The notes below the pieces were generated by a model. It was not told the origin of the DNA. It was given only the letters and a program-made list of their open reading frames with translations, and made no database searches. A program made the position numbers and the translations under genes. Below are positions 22,612-33,852 of a stretch of 64,000 nt of DNA, in pieces. The DNA lies in contig JACONQ010000017.1 of NCBI GenBank assembly GCA_014281115.1, forward strand, positions 124,001 through 188,000, read 5' to 3'. The stretch comes from Laburnicola sp. R22_1 (taxonomy: Eukaryota; Ascomycota; Dothideomycetes; Pleosporales; Didymosphaeriaceae). Within the stretch, counting starts at the first letter, position 1; each line of letters opens with the position of its first letter.

Positions 22612-23230
22612 CTCACATGGCTGTAACCCCAACAGGCCGCCAAGGCCACGGGAGAATCAGGTAGATGGCGGCCAGGCACACTGCGCAGCGTCGCACGCGT
22701 GCTCGTCCCAACACGCTCAAAGCCGTCCAGCAGCTTCATCCGCGGCACCTGCTTCCACGCGTCTCTTCCTGGCCTTCTTCGACGCCTCGTCGCTGACAGC
22801 AGCCGAACGGGCCCGAGTTCGTTCATGGCGGCTTCCCTGCGCCGATCGCAGTGCACCGCCGAGTGGACCCCCGAGTGGACCCCCGACTGGACCCCCTATC
22901 CCCCAGCGCTGCGAGGCCGTCTCACCTCACCTCACCGCTCGTCCCGCCTGTTCCCAGACCGCGCGGACGCCGTGGCTCATTGAGGGAGTCACCCCCATCG
23001 CCGCCGCCGCCGCTGCAGAAAACACGCCCGCGCCTTGTACCGCGCTGCCCGCGGCCGCAACGCTTCGTACCGTCCTGTTCCTGGCCAGGCCAGGGTCCGC
23101 TCGCATCGCCGCGCCATCGCCCGCTGGTTCGCAGCAGCAACGCCACTGCAATCACATCGCCCACACCAACACGGCATCCCCCCAGCCCAGCCCACCACAC
23201 ACCGCGCGCCTTGCGGACACGCCCGCCAGG

Positions 23231-26200
23231 ATGCACCACCGCAGTCGCAGCGAGGCCGGCGACATGTCGTCGTCGCGCTCCAGCAGGGCGCCCAGCTTCA
23301 GCAGCGACAGGACCTCGGTCGCGGGCTCCTTCTCCTTCCAGATGCCCGCGAGCGTGCGTCCTGCGCCCGCCTACATCGCCGCCTCGGTCGCCTCGCAGAT
23401 GGTCACCGACAACCACAATGCCCAGCTCCGCGAGGCCGCCGACTCGGACGACGAAGACCCCGGCGCCGGCCTGTGCAACGCCCTCTTCAGCGAGCAGGCC
23501 CTCTCGCTGCTGAACGCCTTCCTCGACCACCTGCTCTTCGCCGTCCTGAACACGGCCCGCTCGCCCTCGCTCACCGCAATTCGACCCGCCATCACCGAGG
23601 TGCTCAAGGCCCGCCTGGCCCGCGAGGCCATGACGACGGCCGACGAGGAGCTCGAGGGGCTGCTGGCCGGCGAGGACGACGAAGAATTTCCAGCACAGGA
23701 AGGCGTCGAGGGCAGCCCGTGGGATGTGGAGAAGGTCTGGAAGCGCACCCGTCTGCGGACCATGGTTTATACCCGCCTGGGCGAGCTCGAGGACGAGGAC
23801 GAGGAGCGCTATGTCCAGCAAGAGCGCGGTCTCAGCCTCGACCACGGCGACGATGACGAGGCCGGGCTTGTGTCGTGGCCCTCTGCCATATTCTTGACCT
23901 CCATCATCGAGTATATAGCCGAGCAAACGCTGCTGGTCTCCGGCCAAGCCGCCTTTGCTCGTTTGTCGGCAAGAATGCGGAAAATGGCCCGACAGTCGCT
24001 GGACGGCGAAGAGCAGCAGCTCGAGCGTATCATCGTAGAAGACTATGACGTGGAGAAGATTGCGCTCAACTCGGCGCTCGGCAGGCTCTGGAGGACCTGG
24101 CGGAAGCGTGTGCGGTCACCCATCACGCCTCTTTCACCGCGTGGCATACGCTCCAGGAATAGTTTCTCGAGCCTTCACAGCCTTCACCGCCGAAAAATAA
24201 GCCACGAAACGCTCGACAGTGCCATGGTCGACGACGTTCCCGAAGTGCCTGAACACAGGCCCACCGAGACAGAGATTGCCGCCAACATAGCACTCCCTAT
24301 GGGGGACAACGACGTGAACGAAATTGAAGTTCCTGGTCTTGCTCGCACTTTCGAGGAAGACGAAACCAGTCGCGCGCAAACACCTGTGACGCGTGCTCGG
24401 CGTCCGACTAGCGCCCTCATCCTTGCGCCGGCTGAGCTTTGCAGGGCCAGAGTCACAAAAGAACGCCCCCTCTCTTTGCCTCCTCCGGCCAGGCAGCCAC
24501 TTGTTGTACCTGCACGATCTGATCAAGTCGAGCTTGAGGGCGAGGCGGACAACCTGCCTAGTGAGACTCATATGGAGACCATGTCCGATGATGACTCATA
24601 TATTCACGATGAGCGCCAAGAAGGCATGCGGCATGATGATGGCGACGGCTTCGATGAGGAACATGAATCAGATGCTGCCATGGTGCCATTTGCGGCTTCG
24701 ACTGGTATGCGCTTTGGCATGGCTCCTACTCCGGGCCCGATAAATACGGAAAAACGACTTAGTCTTCCCAACAAGGAAGAAGACGACGTGGACACTCCGA
24801 CGCAGACGACTTACGACAGCGGTTCCCGTGTGCTGGTTTCCAAACGCATGTCTCTCGAGAAGCCCGGCCCACCAGGCATAGTCCGCACCTATTCTACCCG
24901 AAGCTCAAGTGCGAGGACTCGTAGCCAACCAAACTCTCCGGGCATGACACCTACAATGGCACCTCCAGCAGAGGCAACATCATATCTCGACGATTCGAAT
25001 TCGGACGACGGCTTGCATGCACCAGAAGCGATCGGAGTGGCCCATACCTCAAATGTTCCGATTCCTACGCCCTCTCCTCCAGCCGAGGCCAATGGCACGG
25101 CTTCTGGACACTCAAAGCACCCATCTCATGGAGGGCACGTCGAGTTTCCTCCACGCCAGGCTGCTCCTACATTTATGCACGTTCGAACTTCCCCTACACC
25201 CGATGGAACGCGGGGCCCTCTGCTGGATACGGTAGCAGAAGCTTCAGCCGCCCGCAAGGAACCCCGACGGAAGGAATCTTCGCAAAGAGAAGCCACCGCC
25301 TCACCAACGCGATCTCGTGACCTCACTCCGCCCAGAACGCGACTGTCATCACTGCAAGAGACGGAGGCTTGGAATTCAAAGCAACAGAAGCCAACAGTAG
25401 TCCTTCCCGAGAAACTTATGCGAAGAACAAGCTCCACAGAAGGTGGTTCCAGGCACGCGTCTCCTGTAGCTGATCGCTCCGCCCAATTGAAATCAACCGA
25501 AGGCTCGCCTGGCTCTCGAACTGCACCGACGGACGGGCCTATTGATCCGCGATCCTCGCTTCAGCGTATCCCTTCTGCTGCTTCCACTACCGGTAGATCC
25601 GTAGGAACCTCAATCTTGCATAGCGGACGCGATTCGGGTACCAGCTTTGACGGCCGACCTCGCGGCATTAGCACTCGCATGTCGGAAGAAGACCGACAAC
25701 GAGAGTTTGACTCACTCGTGAAAGGCGATGAAACGGTCAAGTTCACTCTCACTCCTCAAGCTATGCGTGACATGGACGTAAGTGGTTTCCTCTGGGCACG
25801 CAGAACTTCCATTTTAACTTTACTAGGAATCGTCTGCTCCCCAGCGTATCGAGTCTCCTAAACTGTCCTCTAAGCTACCATCAAACCGCTCATCCCAGCC
25901 CTCCTCATCAGTGACAGTATATCCTCGTGTCAATGCGGACAAGGACACTCACTTTGGGTCTCAGCATCTGCCATCCCGAGCAGCTTCTCGGAGCACAGGT
26001 CCTATTCCTTCGTCGGGCAACAAGAGAACGAAACCGACAGCAAGAGAACCACGAGTTCAAGGGGAATCCTTGCGCGATTTCGCCGACTTCATTCGTTCGA
26101 CAGGACCACCCCCCTGCGACGACAAACCTGTCGAGCGCTTTGTAAAGCTGAATGGTGCGGGTGCGGCCTCAAATAACAGGGCATCTACTTCTATCAGCGG

Positions 26201-27179
26201 ACTTGGCAGGAAGCTATCGACGAAACAGACGTCTTCCCCGAGGCAGACCTCCCACTCTCATTCTAACTCGCTCGTTGGCAACAGCCCTTCTGCGAAGCCT
26301 CGTGTCCACATGGAACCCCGCAGCCCTGCCGGGCGCAGTGGCAGCGATGATTTGATCGACTTCATTCGCCAGGGGCCACCGAACTCGAACAATGGGCAAC
26401 CCAGAATACCTCGTTCTGTAGCCCCGTTCCGGACGACTGTGGATTCTGACCAGTTTGACCGCATGCTGGACGATGGGGGGAATGTAGAGTCAGCATTTGG
26501 CTCACAAGTCTCCAACGGCTCCAGGCAGTCGGTACAAACTACGAATTCGGGAACCGGCCTCCTTTCGAAGCAGAGCGTGACTCATCCTGCTTACTCGAAT
26601 TCACCACAACAGCTTACAGGGAGCATGTCAAATTCTGAACACCAGATCACGCGCACTCGTCGCCGCGTCAAAGATCCCTACGCCATCGACAGTGACGACG
26701 AAGATGAAGACCTTCTGACTGCTCTCCCGAATTCCAGCAAGCCACCACACAGAGAGGAGAGCATGATGGATTTCCTCAATAACATGGAGCCGACAACCGA
26801 CAGCAAGCCACAAGCATTTATGCTAAGCCCGGAGACGATAGCCGCCGCGAAGGCCCGCGCAGCTCAAAAGACCGGGTCCGCCCATGCCCATTCTAACAGC
26901 TTAAATGGAGCCACGGGCCGCAATGCCAAACCCAGCGGTACACCGTCCGCAGTAATTTCTTCTACCATCACGTCGAATTCCTCGCGGGGGTACCAGCCGA
27001 AGCTGCAGGCGCGCGCGGCGACGAATACTGATGCGCGTTCCGGCCGATCTGGCACCAATGATTTGGCCGACTTCTTGCGCAACTCGGGACCGCCTGAACC
27101 TCCAGCGATGCGCAAAGAAGAGAGCAAGACGAGCAAGGCGAAGTTCTGGCGTAAGAAGACGTATCCGGATATGCCGTGA
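23231..27179 (+). CDS. Large protein with tandem histone-fold-like N-terminus
   Basis: Exons 23231-25777 and 25827-27179 (intron 49 nt, GTAAGT..TACTAG, phase 0) give 1,299 residues. The ATG at 23231 (MHHRSRSEAGDMSSS) is chosen because the 212 upstream in-frame codons look like untranslated leader. Residues about 83-142 (SEQALSLLNAFLDHLL..AITEVLKARLAREAMTTADEE) resemble histone H2B helices 2-C; residues about 212-290 (SAIFLTSIIEYIAEQTLLVSG.., RIIVEDYDVEKIALNSALGRL) resemble H2A helices 2-3. The remainder is disordered, Ser/Pro/Arg-rich, with three copies of a D-[FL]-x-D-F-[IL]-R-x-x-G-P-P motif near 898, 990 and 1,270 and a variant (MMDFLNNMEP). Fungal relatives are, from memory, often labelled Flo11-like without function. 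No signal peptide or membrane helix. Confidence 0.85.
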
Positions 27180-28782
27180 GATCCGTGCTTCACCTCTTCT
27201 TGATTAGACATTTTTGTAATGGATTGGGGAAATTGACTTGGATTTCGTTGACGAGATGTATGCTTGTATACACGAAGGGCAGGGGAACTGCTGAATATGT
27301 TTTCTTTCTTTCTTTCTTGGATACCGGTACCTTTTTCTTTCTTGGATACCGGTACCTTTTTCTTTCTTGGATACCGGTACCTTTTTCTTTCTTGGATACC
27401 GGTACCTTTTTCTTTCTTGGATACCGGTACCTTTTTCTTTCTTGGATACCGGTACCTTTTTCTTTCTTAGATACCGGTACCTTTTTCTTTCTTGGATACG
27501 ATACCGGTATTGGGGTGTTTTGGTTCGAACATCACGTGTAGGGGAACTGCGCGATGGGGGGAGGGGTGGGTGTGGGCTGGCGAGCCGAGGGGTGTATGAG
27601 GGTGGGTGTATGGTGGGAGGGTTGGAGGTGTGAGATAGATATCCTATTGCATGTTTTTATATTGACGTTTGTAGTGGTTGCGTGATGGTGTGCGAACCCG
27701 CGCTTCTATGTGGTGGATGGTAATGGTGTGGTGGTGTTGTGGCTAAGACAAGGCTGCAGTGGATCCGGACAAAGGCCACCAGCATGTAAAGAAAAGGAAG
27801 AGAGATTAGGCTGACTAGACGACACACTAATTTCAGCGCGAATGCATGTGGAATTGCCTATTCGTACAGGCAGGCCCCTCCAATCCTATAATTTTACCTA
27901 TGGAGCTAACCCCTCTTAGATGAGTTGAGTCAGCCCTTGTTGTGCTTTGCTTGCTTGCTGCTATCAAACTACTCTAGGTAGAGAAGCACCAAGTCCCCTC
28001 ACAGAAGCTTATGCGTCTGTATATCTCCTGAACAATAAATATCTAAGACCACCCACGCGCTCAGGGCTGGCTCGGCAGCGGCAAGAATCAAGACTAAGGC
28101 GCGAGGATACGAGTATGTTGTTGTCGCAGAGTACGTATCCTCTGGCTGGCTAGTAGCGAGTGGCTTAACGATACATACTTATACCTGGAAGAGAAACATC
28201 GCAGACCTTTTGGTATACGGTACAACGCTGTAAGGGAAAGCTGTGTTTCTATAGTATACTACTCGCTTGCGCTGGAGATGACTGCGTGGACTTCCTCGAC
28301 TTCGATGCCGCTGAACGTCTTGCAAGCGTTCTCCCGCTGTGGCTAGACACTCACTCCCCAGGGCGAGGCTGATCTTATCGTTATGCAATGTGTGGGGCGA
28401 CACTGTTGGGTATTTGGATGGACAAGTTGTTGCCGGGTGTCCAGATTACTCTTCCTTGTTTGGGAAGCGGCGTGTTAGTCGGGCATGATACTGAGAAGTT
28501 TGACGAAGGGCATACATATAGGCTAATGAATGGTAGACAAGTAGGAAGTAAAAGAGCAGACAAGTAGCAGAATAAAGGCGTTATGGGCGGACCCGGTACA
28601 GACTGCGGCTGCTGTACTGTACTGGCAGGTAGTGTTAGTTAGGCATATTACTGACAAGTTCGACGAAGGGTAGACAGGTAGGAGAATAAAGGTGTCTGTG
28701 GGATGCGACTTGCTCACGAAGCACTGCATGAGCATGAACGAGTCCATGATCACGCCGTCGGGCTCCGTCTCGCCGAACCGCA
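27180..28782. other. Intergenic with tandem repeats
   Basis: Begins with the 25-bp array listed separately. At 28469-28690 there are two diverged copies of a block with TTAGTCGGGCATGATACTGA and GTTTGACGAAGGG followed by TAGACA..TAGGA and GAATAAAGG. No gene supported. Confidence 0.45.
27319..27510 (+). repeat. 25-bp tandem repeat, seven perfect or near-perfect copies
   Basis: Period 25 bp, unit GGATACCGGTACCTTTTTCTTTCTT; successive ATACCGGTACC cores start at 27321, 27346, 27371, 27396, 27421, 27446 and 27471, and a degenerate eighth at 27496. Only one base differs (27460, G to A). It begins about 140 bp after the stop of the preceding gene, so it likely lies in its 3' region. There are no spacers, so it is not a CRISPR-like array. 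Confidence 0.95.
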
Positions 28783-29374
28783 TTATGGGATGTGATCTGG
28801 CGTTTGCGTCCCTCTGCGCCCGCATGCTCTGGTTCTGGCGGTGCTACGTCGGGTGCCCGCGTCGGACAACAAACCAAACGAGATCGGCTGGAGCGGACGT
28901 CGGCATGTTGGGCAGGGCATGTTTCTGTAAAGATCCAGAGACCATGCATCCGAGCACTGCATTTGAACCATCGCCCACGGCGACGTGGGGTTCGTTTAGA
29001 AGCTGTGGAAGAGCGCACGGGCGCAGACCAGGTGAAGAGAGTGTCGGCGGTCCGCCTCTACCGAATACACCAGCCTGGGGGCGACGGAGCTGACATGTTT
29101 GGCAGGTGCCGGATTTCTTGTGGGGTTCTCGAACCGCATACGGTGCTTCTTCAAGCCGCTGTTGGCACCCTGCGACAGGGCAGACGAACTCGCCCCGGGC
29201 ATGCTGCTCTCGAGCGCATAGGACGTGCTGTGCATGGCGACAAACGGAGATTGCTACCAGGTCCTGGGGGTTGAGCTCGACGTCGCACGCTGAACAACGC
29301 CTCGGTGGAGTGCCAGGATTGGCGATCGGGCTGAGGCGGCACACTCTGATGTGGCCAACGACTTGTTGAGCCAT
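28783..29374 (-). pseudogene. RING-finger protein gene, disrupted
   Basis: From ATG at 29374 the frame encodes a RING-like set of zinc ligands: RCSACDVELNPQD, VCRHAQHVLCARE, then VCPVAGCQQRL. After GTCQTCQLRR a second half-motif appears in the next frame: EADRRHSLHLVCARALFHSF, then after a TAA (29000-28998) MPCPTCRRPLQPISFGLL. The H-x2-H-x2-C and C-P-x-C spacing suggests a second RING split by one frameshift (near 29075-29090) and one CAA-to-TAA type stop. An undetected intron is possible but no fitting splice pair was found. RING proteins usually act as E3 ubiquitin ligases. The 5' flank is a (GTT/GTC)n microsatellite at 29404-29440. Confidence 0.45.
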
Positions 29375-29961
29375 GGTCGGCGTGACGAGTATGCGCTTGT
29401 TGTGGTTGTTGTTGTTGTTGTCGTCGTCGTCGTCGTTGTTACTGTGAAGAAATAAATACGTGAATCACTTTTCCAATTCCAGCTCATCAGTGGCCGCTCC
29501 ACGGTGACGTCACACTTGACCCTCTAGCTCATAGGAACGGTATATTCATTCATTCATTCATTCATTCATTCATTCATATCTGCTTATAGTCGACCTAACC
29601 TTTTACAGATTATGAGACTTAGGAACGGTATATTATTCAGCATCCGCGAACTCTATCGCCTTGAGAGCGCCTGCACGAAGCGCGTTGTTGCCTTTAAGGA
29701 GCTTTTAGTTTAGAGAGTCGTTATAATAGTCGTCCTTAAGCATATACCATATCATGTGTGGTGCTTTGTCTGTCCATTTCTTTAGGGCATGCTTTAATGG
29801 AACGTAAGCACAGCCATCAAGTCCCACACTAGTTTGGCCGAAATGGACGTGAGCGAATCACAATATTTCTTTTCATAGTAGTTAATGTACATTGCTGCGT
29901 ATCCGAAGTGATGGCTTCAATTTGGGCAGGGGTATACCTGACGCTGTTTACCTTGGGTGCA
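29375..29961. other. Intergenic with microsatellite and retroposon insertion
   Basis: Contains the GTT/GTC microsatellite (29404-29440) and the small retroposon at 29548-29619. A plus-strand signal-peptide-like frame (MMASIWAGVYLTLFTLGASA) runs into the hAT element at 29962, but no continuation is recognisable after it. Confidence 0.5.
29548..29619 (-). mobile_element. Tiny 5'-truncated retroposon, copy 2, 15-bp target duplication
   Basis: 72 bp flanked by a perfect direct repeat TAGGAACGGTATATT at 29533-29547 and 29620-29634. On the minus strand it reads AGTCTCATAATCTGTAAAAG, GTTAGGTCGACTATAAGCAG, then ATATGAATG and a (GAAT)n tail. Variable-length target duplication, a shared 3' end, a simple-repeat tail and 5' truncation are the marks of target-primed reverse transcription (LINE or LINE-mobilised SINE). 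Confidence 0.8.
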
Positions 29962-29969
29962 TCTGCAAG

Positions 29970-30714
29970 CAGCGCTTGCAACAGTCCGTATTACGGTTCG
30001 TACGGTATCGTTCGAAGGCGGTTTTCGGCGGTCCGTACGGTAGTGGTCTCCCACAGTAATTGCAACCGTACCGTACCAATTATTAAGCCGTATTACGGCT
30101 GTACGGTTCCTAATCGGGAAGGAGGCGTGAGTTGAGCGTTTGGGGGCGTCCGGGCGTCAGATGTGGCAGATCCGGACTGCTTTGGGCGTAGGATGTACCC
30201 ACATTGTGCGAATGCAGAGCTTCAACTCCTAACTATCTTTTTGCCCTGTTTCTTATACAAAAATCAGCTTCTTTACCTTAGTTACCATCGCTATTATGAT
30301 GAGCTCGTGGGTCAACTCACAAAGTACGCGCGCGTCCTAGTTAACAGAGACGTTGCAGCCAGGCCACAATTAAAGCTTGTCAACTCCAAAAGAACTAGCT
30401 AACAAGAGACGTCGTCCCAAGTTACCTTAAGGACTTAACATCTTATATAAATCGCAAGGAGAACGCACCTCTAGCAGTCAACAACAACAACAGAGCTCTA
30501 GATAACGCGCAACTTATACCTCCTTCCTAATTAGGACAATTATATATTATTTCTGGCCGTAATTTTACCATAGAAGGCTCAAATTGATTATTACGGCTTA
30601 CTACCAGTACCGTATAGACCTCTCCGCCGTAACGTCCGTACAGTAATGGCTAGCAACCGTAACGTAACCGTAGTGGGCTCAAACCGTCCGTAATACGGAC
30701 TGTTGCAAGCACTG
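29970..30714. mobile_element. Non-autonomous hAT-type element
   Basis: 745 bp flanked by perfect 8-bp target duplications TCTGCAAG at 29962-29969 and 30715-30722. Terminal inverted repeats are 27 bp with one mismatch: CAG[C/T]GCTTGCAACAGTCCG followed by TATTACGG. An 8-bp duplication and termini beginning CAG are typical of the hAT superfamily. Subterminal regions are full of short CCGTA/TACGG words in both orientations, as expected for transposase-binding sites. No transposase frame inside, so it must be mobilised in trans. Confidence 0.88.
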
Positions 30715-30722
30715 TCTGCAAG

Positions 30723-31487
30723 GTAGGGCCCCATGTTCGGCGGTTTGTACGTCGAGACATGCAGAGACGAGTTTTCATGCTCTCCGCAGATCCTACCTCA
30801 GTCGAATCCGGGGCTAGAAGAGGGCCAAGAGGACCACGAGGATGATGTGCCTACGATACCCGCGCGCCCGAGTAATGGCGCTCCTGAACACGAGTCCATC
30901 ATCGGCGTTGGGAACAAGCCTGTCCTCCGTGGCGGGCAATCCCACCATGAAGACCGGTCTGGGAATGTACATCTTCGCAGCACCGACATGACCTGTTTCT
31001 TCGTGCGGCAGTTCGTGCGGCCGGTTCGCCCTTCGCGACCTTGAACGTCGCATGAGGCTTTGAATTGCGAGCGATGCAATCCACAATGCCAATGGATCAA
31101 AGACGAAGTCGCGTGAGGACCGCAGGATTGCCTTTTCATGCGCCCGCAGCTTATTGCGCTGCCTATTGCGCTGATTCTTCCTCCGGTTCTAGCCCCTCCC
31201 CTCCCCTCACCACCATCCGCATCCACATCCCGCTGGTGGCCCATTGGAAACCATGGAGTACAGTAATGTGGATGTGGAGCGATGACCGCGAGAATGCTGA
31301 TGTCGCCGGGAAGGTATACGCTCATGGCAAGGGTGGGAAGCTGAAGAAGGGGGTGTTCCTACAGCGTGCCAGCCAATCTTTAGGTCGCAACAATCAGTGT
31401 ACCAAGCTTTGCGAATAATCTATTCCTTGTTTCCTTTATCCATGAAAACTTTCTAGATCTGCAAACAATTGCTCCTTTATTGCTAGA
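30723..31487. other. Intergenic
   Basis: Between the hAT element and the dynamin-like gene. Open frames on both strands lack recognisable motifs. Nothing supported. Confidence 0.4.
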
Positions 31488-33852
31488 ATGTTTGCGCGTC
31501 CGTATACTTCCTATAACAAGCTCTTCCCCCACTCTACCGATGACCTTCCTACTGCTGGTATGAATCTTCTTCCTTCTTCTGAAGACATATCTAGAATCAT
31601 GGAATCCAACCGGCCTGGCCTTGCCAATCAGGCTCTCCTTGACAAGATCGATTAGCTGCGGGAGCTCAACGTCCAATCGATAGAGCTACCTCAGGTTTGT
31701 GCACGGTAGATGCAAGAGGCATTATACTGACAATACATAGCTTGTCGTTCTTGGGGATCAGTCATCCGGAAAGAGCTCAGTCCTCGAGAGTCTCACCGGC
31801 TTTTCCTTTCCACAAGCTCCTGGTCTCTGCACCCGATATGCCACCCAGATCTCCTGTCGTCGCGAGCCTGAGGAGAATGTCGCTGTATCCATCATTCCCC
31901 GACAAGGTGCAGATTCAGCGACCGAGAACCGACTTCGAGCTTTCAAGCGCAACATCCCCAAACTTACCAACGACGCCCTCGTCCAGATTATCCAAGATGC
32001 CAACAAGGTGATAGGGATTCGCATGTCCGCTGACAACACTGATCCCAGCCTCTGCACATTCAGCAATGATACCCTCAAAATTGAAATCAGCGGACCCGAG
32101 CAAGAGCATTTCACGATTATCGACGTGCCTGGCATCTTCCGGGTCCCTTCGCCGCCCTTCACTACTGATGATGATGTGGATCTAGTCCGCAACATGGTCG
32201 AGTCCTACATCGAGAACAGCCGGACCATTATCCTCGCGGTCCTACCATCCAATGTCGACATTACAACCCAGGAGATACTGAAGATGGCAGAGAAGGCTGA
32301 TCCTGGTGGCGTGCGAACGATGGGAGTACTCACTAAACCGGACCTAGTAACCGAAGTGGCCTCTCAGAAAGCGATCAAGGATCTCGTTTTGGGAAAAGGG
32401 AAGCAGCTCCGACTGGGCTACTGTCTCGTGAAGAATCGCAGCGCGGACGATGCGCAGTCTACCGCGTCAGAACGACTTGATCAAGAGAAGACTTTCTTTG
32501 GCAAACCTGCATGGCGCGAGATAGCTGGTTTGAGAAGATGTGGGATCGGATCGCTCAAGACCCGCCTCAGCGACCTGCTTATGAGCATCACGAAGAAGGA
32601 GTTTCCTCACGTCAAGGCCGATGTCGCGAGGCAGCTGGAACAGCGTCGAAACGAGCTGGAGAGTATGGGGCCATCCCGCACGGAGCAGAGCGCTCAGAGA
32701 ATCTATCTTGGAAGAATAGGCTCCAAGTTTCAAGCAGTCACACAGTGCGCGTTGAACGGCTACTACGACAGCGAGACCTTGTTCTCTGAACTACCTAGCT
32801 TGAAACTCATCACGGCCGTCACAAAGATGAACGAACGCTTTGCAAATACGTTCTGGGAAAGGGGCCACAAGCGATACACTTCGCCCGTCTGGGATAACGA
32901 GGGCGAGGCCGCACACGCACTGGCCGAGAGCGACGACATCACCCCCGCTCACGATCTCTTGCTGCCTTACCCCGAACTTCACGATATCGTCGAGTCGCAC
33001 AGCTACGAGTGCCCGAAACCAAAGGCGTTCAATAATGATTCCATCATGGATCACATCGACAAGGTCTATCAACTAAACCGTGGACCAGAGCTAGGAACGG
33101 TAAGAACACGCCCGATCAGAATCAATTGCTGTGCGCCTACTAACGACATTGCTGTATAGTTCTCCGGCTCTATTCTTTCCGCCACCTTCAGGGAACAGTC
33201 TGAGAAATGGGAGCCACTTGTGCTTGCCCATGTCAGCAGATCTATTGGCCTTGTGCACGACTACATCTCCAACCTACTCGCTCAGATCTGCCCAGATAAG
33301 CAAGTTCGGTCCCAGCTGTGGGACACGGTTCTCATAGAAGGGCTCCGCAAAGCCTATGCGCGAGCGATAGAGCACGCTCGATTCTTGCTGCGGATCGAAC
33401 GACAGAGTCGACCATGTACGTATAATCACTACTTCAACTCGGAAGTTCAGAAAAAGAGGGAGGATCGCCTCAAGGAGATCACCGAGGCAGAAAACTACGT
33501 AAAAAACACCAGAGGCGTCGAATTTGTTCCTGTCGCGAGTTTCCGCAATCTAGTGGCAAACAAGACAAATACAGAACAGACACGCGAGGATATACTCGAT
33601 GTTCTTACTAGCTACTACAAAGTATCTAGGAAGCGCTTCGTCGACAATGTATGCGGACAGGTCATTGGCCACTTCCTGCTAGAGGGAGACGAGAGCCCAC
33701 TAAAGATCTTCAGTTCGGAGTTGGTGATGGGTCTTGACAGCGACCAGCTAGAGTTGATTGCGGGAGAAGACACGGAGACGAAGAACCAACGATTGACGCT
33801 GGAATCAGACATTAGGGAGCTGGAAGCTGCGATGAAACTCTTGCGCGTCTGA
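31488..33852 (+). CDS. Dynamin-family (Mx-like) GTPase with one in-frame stop
   Basis: Exons 31488-31694, 31741-33099 and 33160-33852; introns of 46 and 60 nt keep phase. The product would be 752 residues. The GTPase domain has G1 GDQSSGKSSVLESLTGF, a switch-I threonine in LCTRYATQI, G3 DVPGIF and G4 TKPD; helical stalk follows, and the C-terminus carries a GED-like region (LTSYYKVSRKRFVDNVCGQVIGHFL). Codon 56 is TAG (31653-31655) in a stretch that otherwise reads as the conserved N-terminal helix (ALLDKID-stop-LRELNVQSI). Starting downstream would lose the G1 loop, so this is a nonsense allele or recent pseudogene; CAG-to-TAG would fit a C-to-T change. Fungal Mx-like dynamins are a variable family; role unknown. 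Confidence 0.78.

Larger units (their letters stand above)
20382..23230. other. Intergenic with microsatellites and repeat relics
   Basis: Starts with an (ATGG)n array at about 20392-20428; a (GTT)n array sits just inside the preceding gene's third intron at about 20038-20066. Two diverged copies of a roughly 45-bp word (CAGCTTTC..CAGC..TACCGTG.ACGGAA) lie at about 20968-21012 and 21718-21762. The last 600 bp are the GC-rich leader of the next gene. No gene supported. Confidence 0.5.

Noticed and set aside
22922..23947. Minus-strand open frame of 341 codons
   Set aside because: Antisense shadow of the GC-rich first exon of the histone-fold-like gene; no motifs of its own.
27319..27510. CRISPR-like array
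   Set aside because: Direct tandem units without spacers in a eukaryotic genome.
27176..27541. Open frame with repeated WIPVPFSFLDTGTFFFLGYRY units
   Set aside because: Produced by the 25-bp noncoding tandem repeat; no start context or codon bias of a gene.
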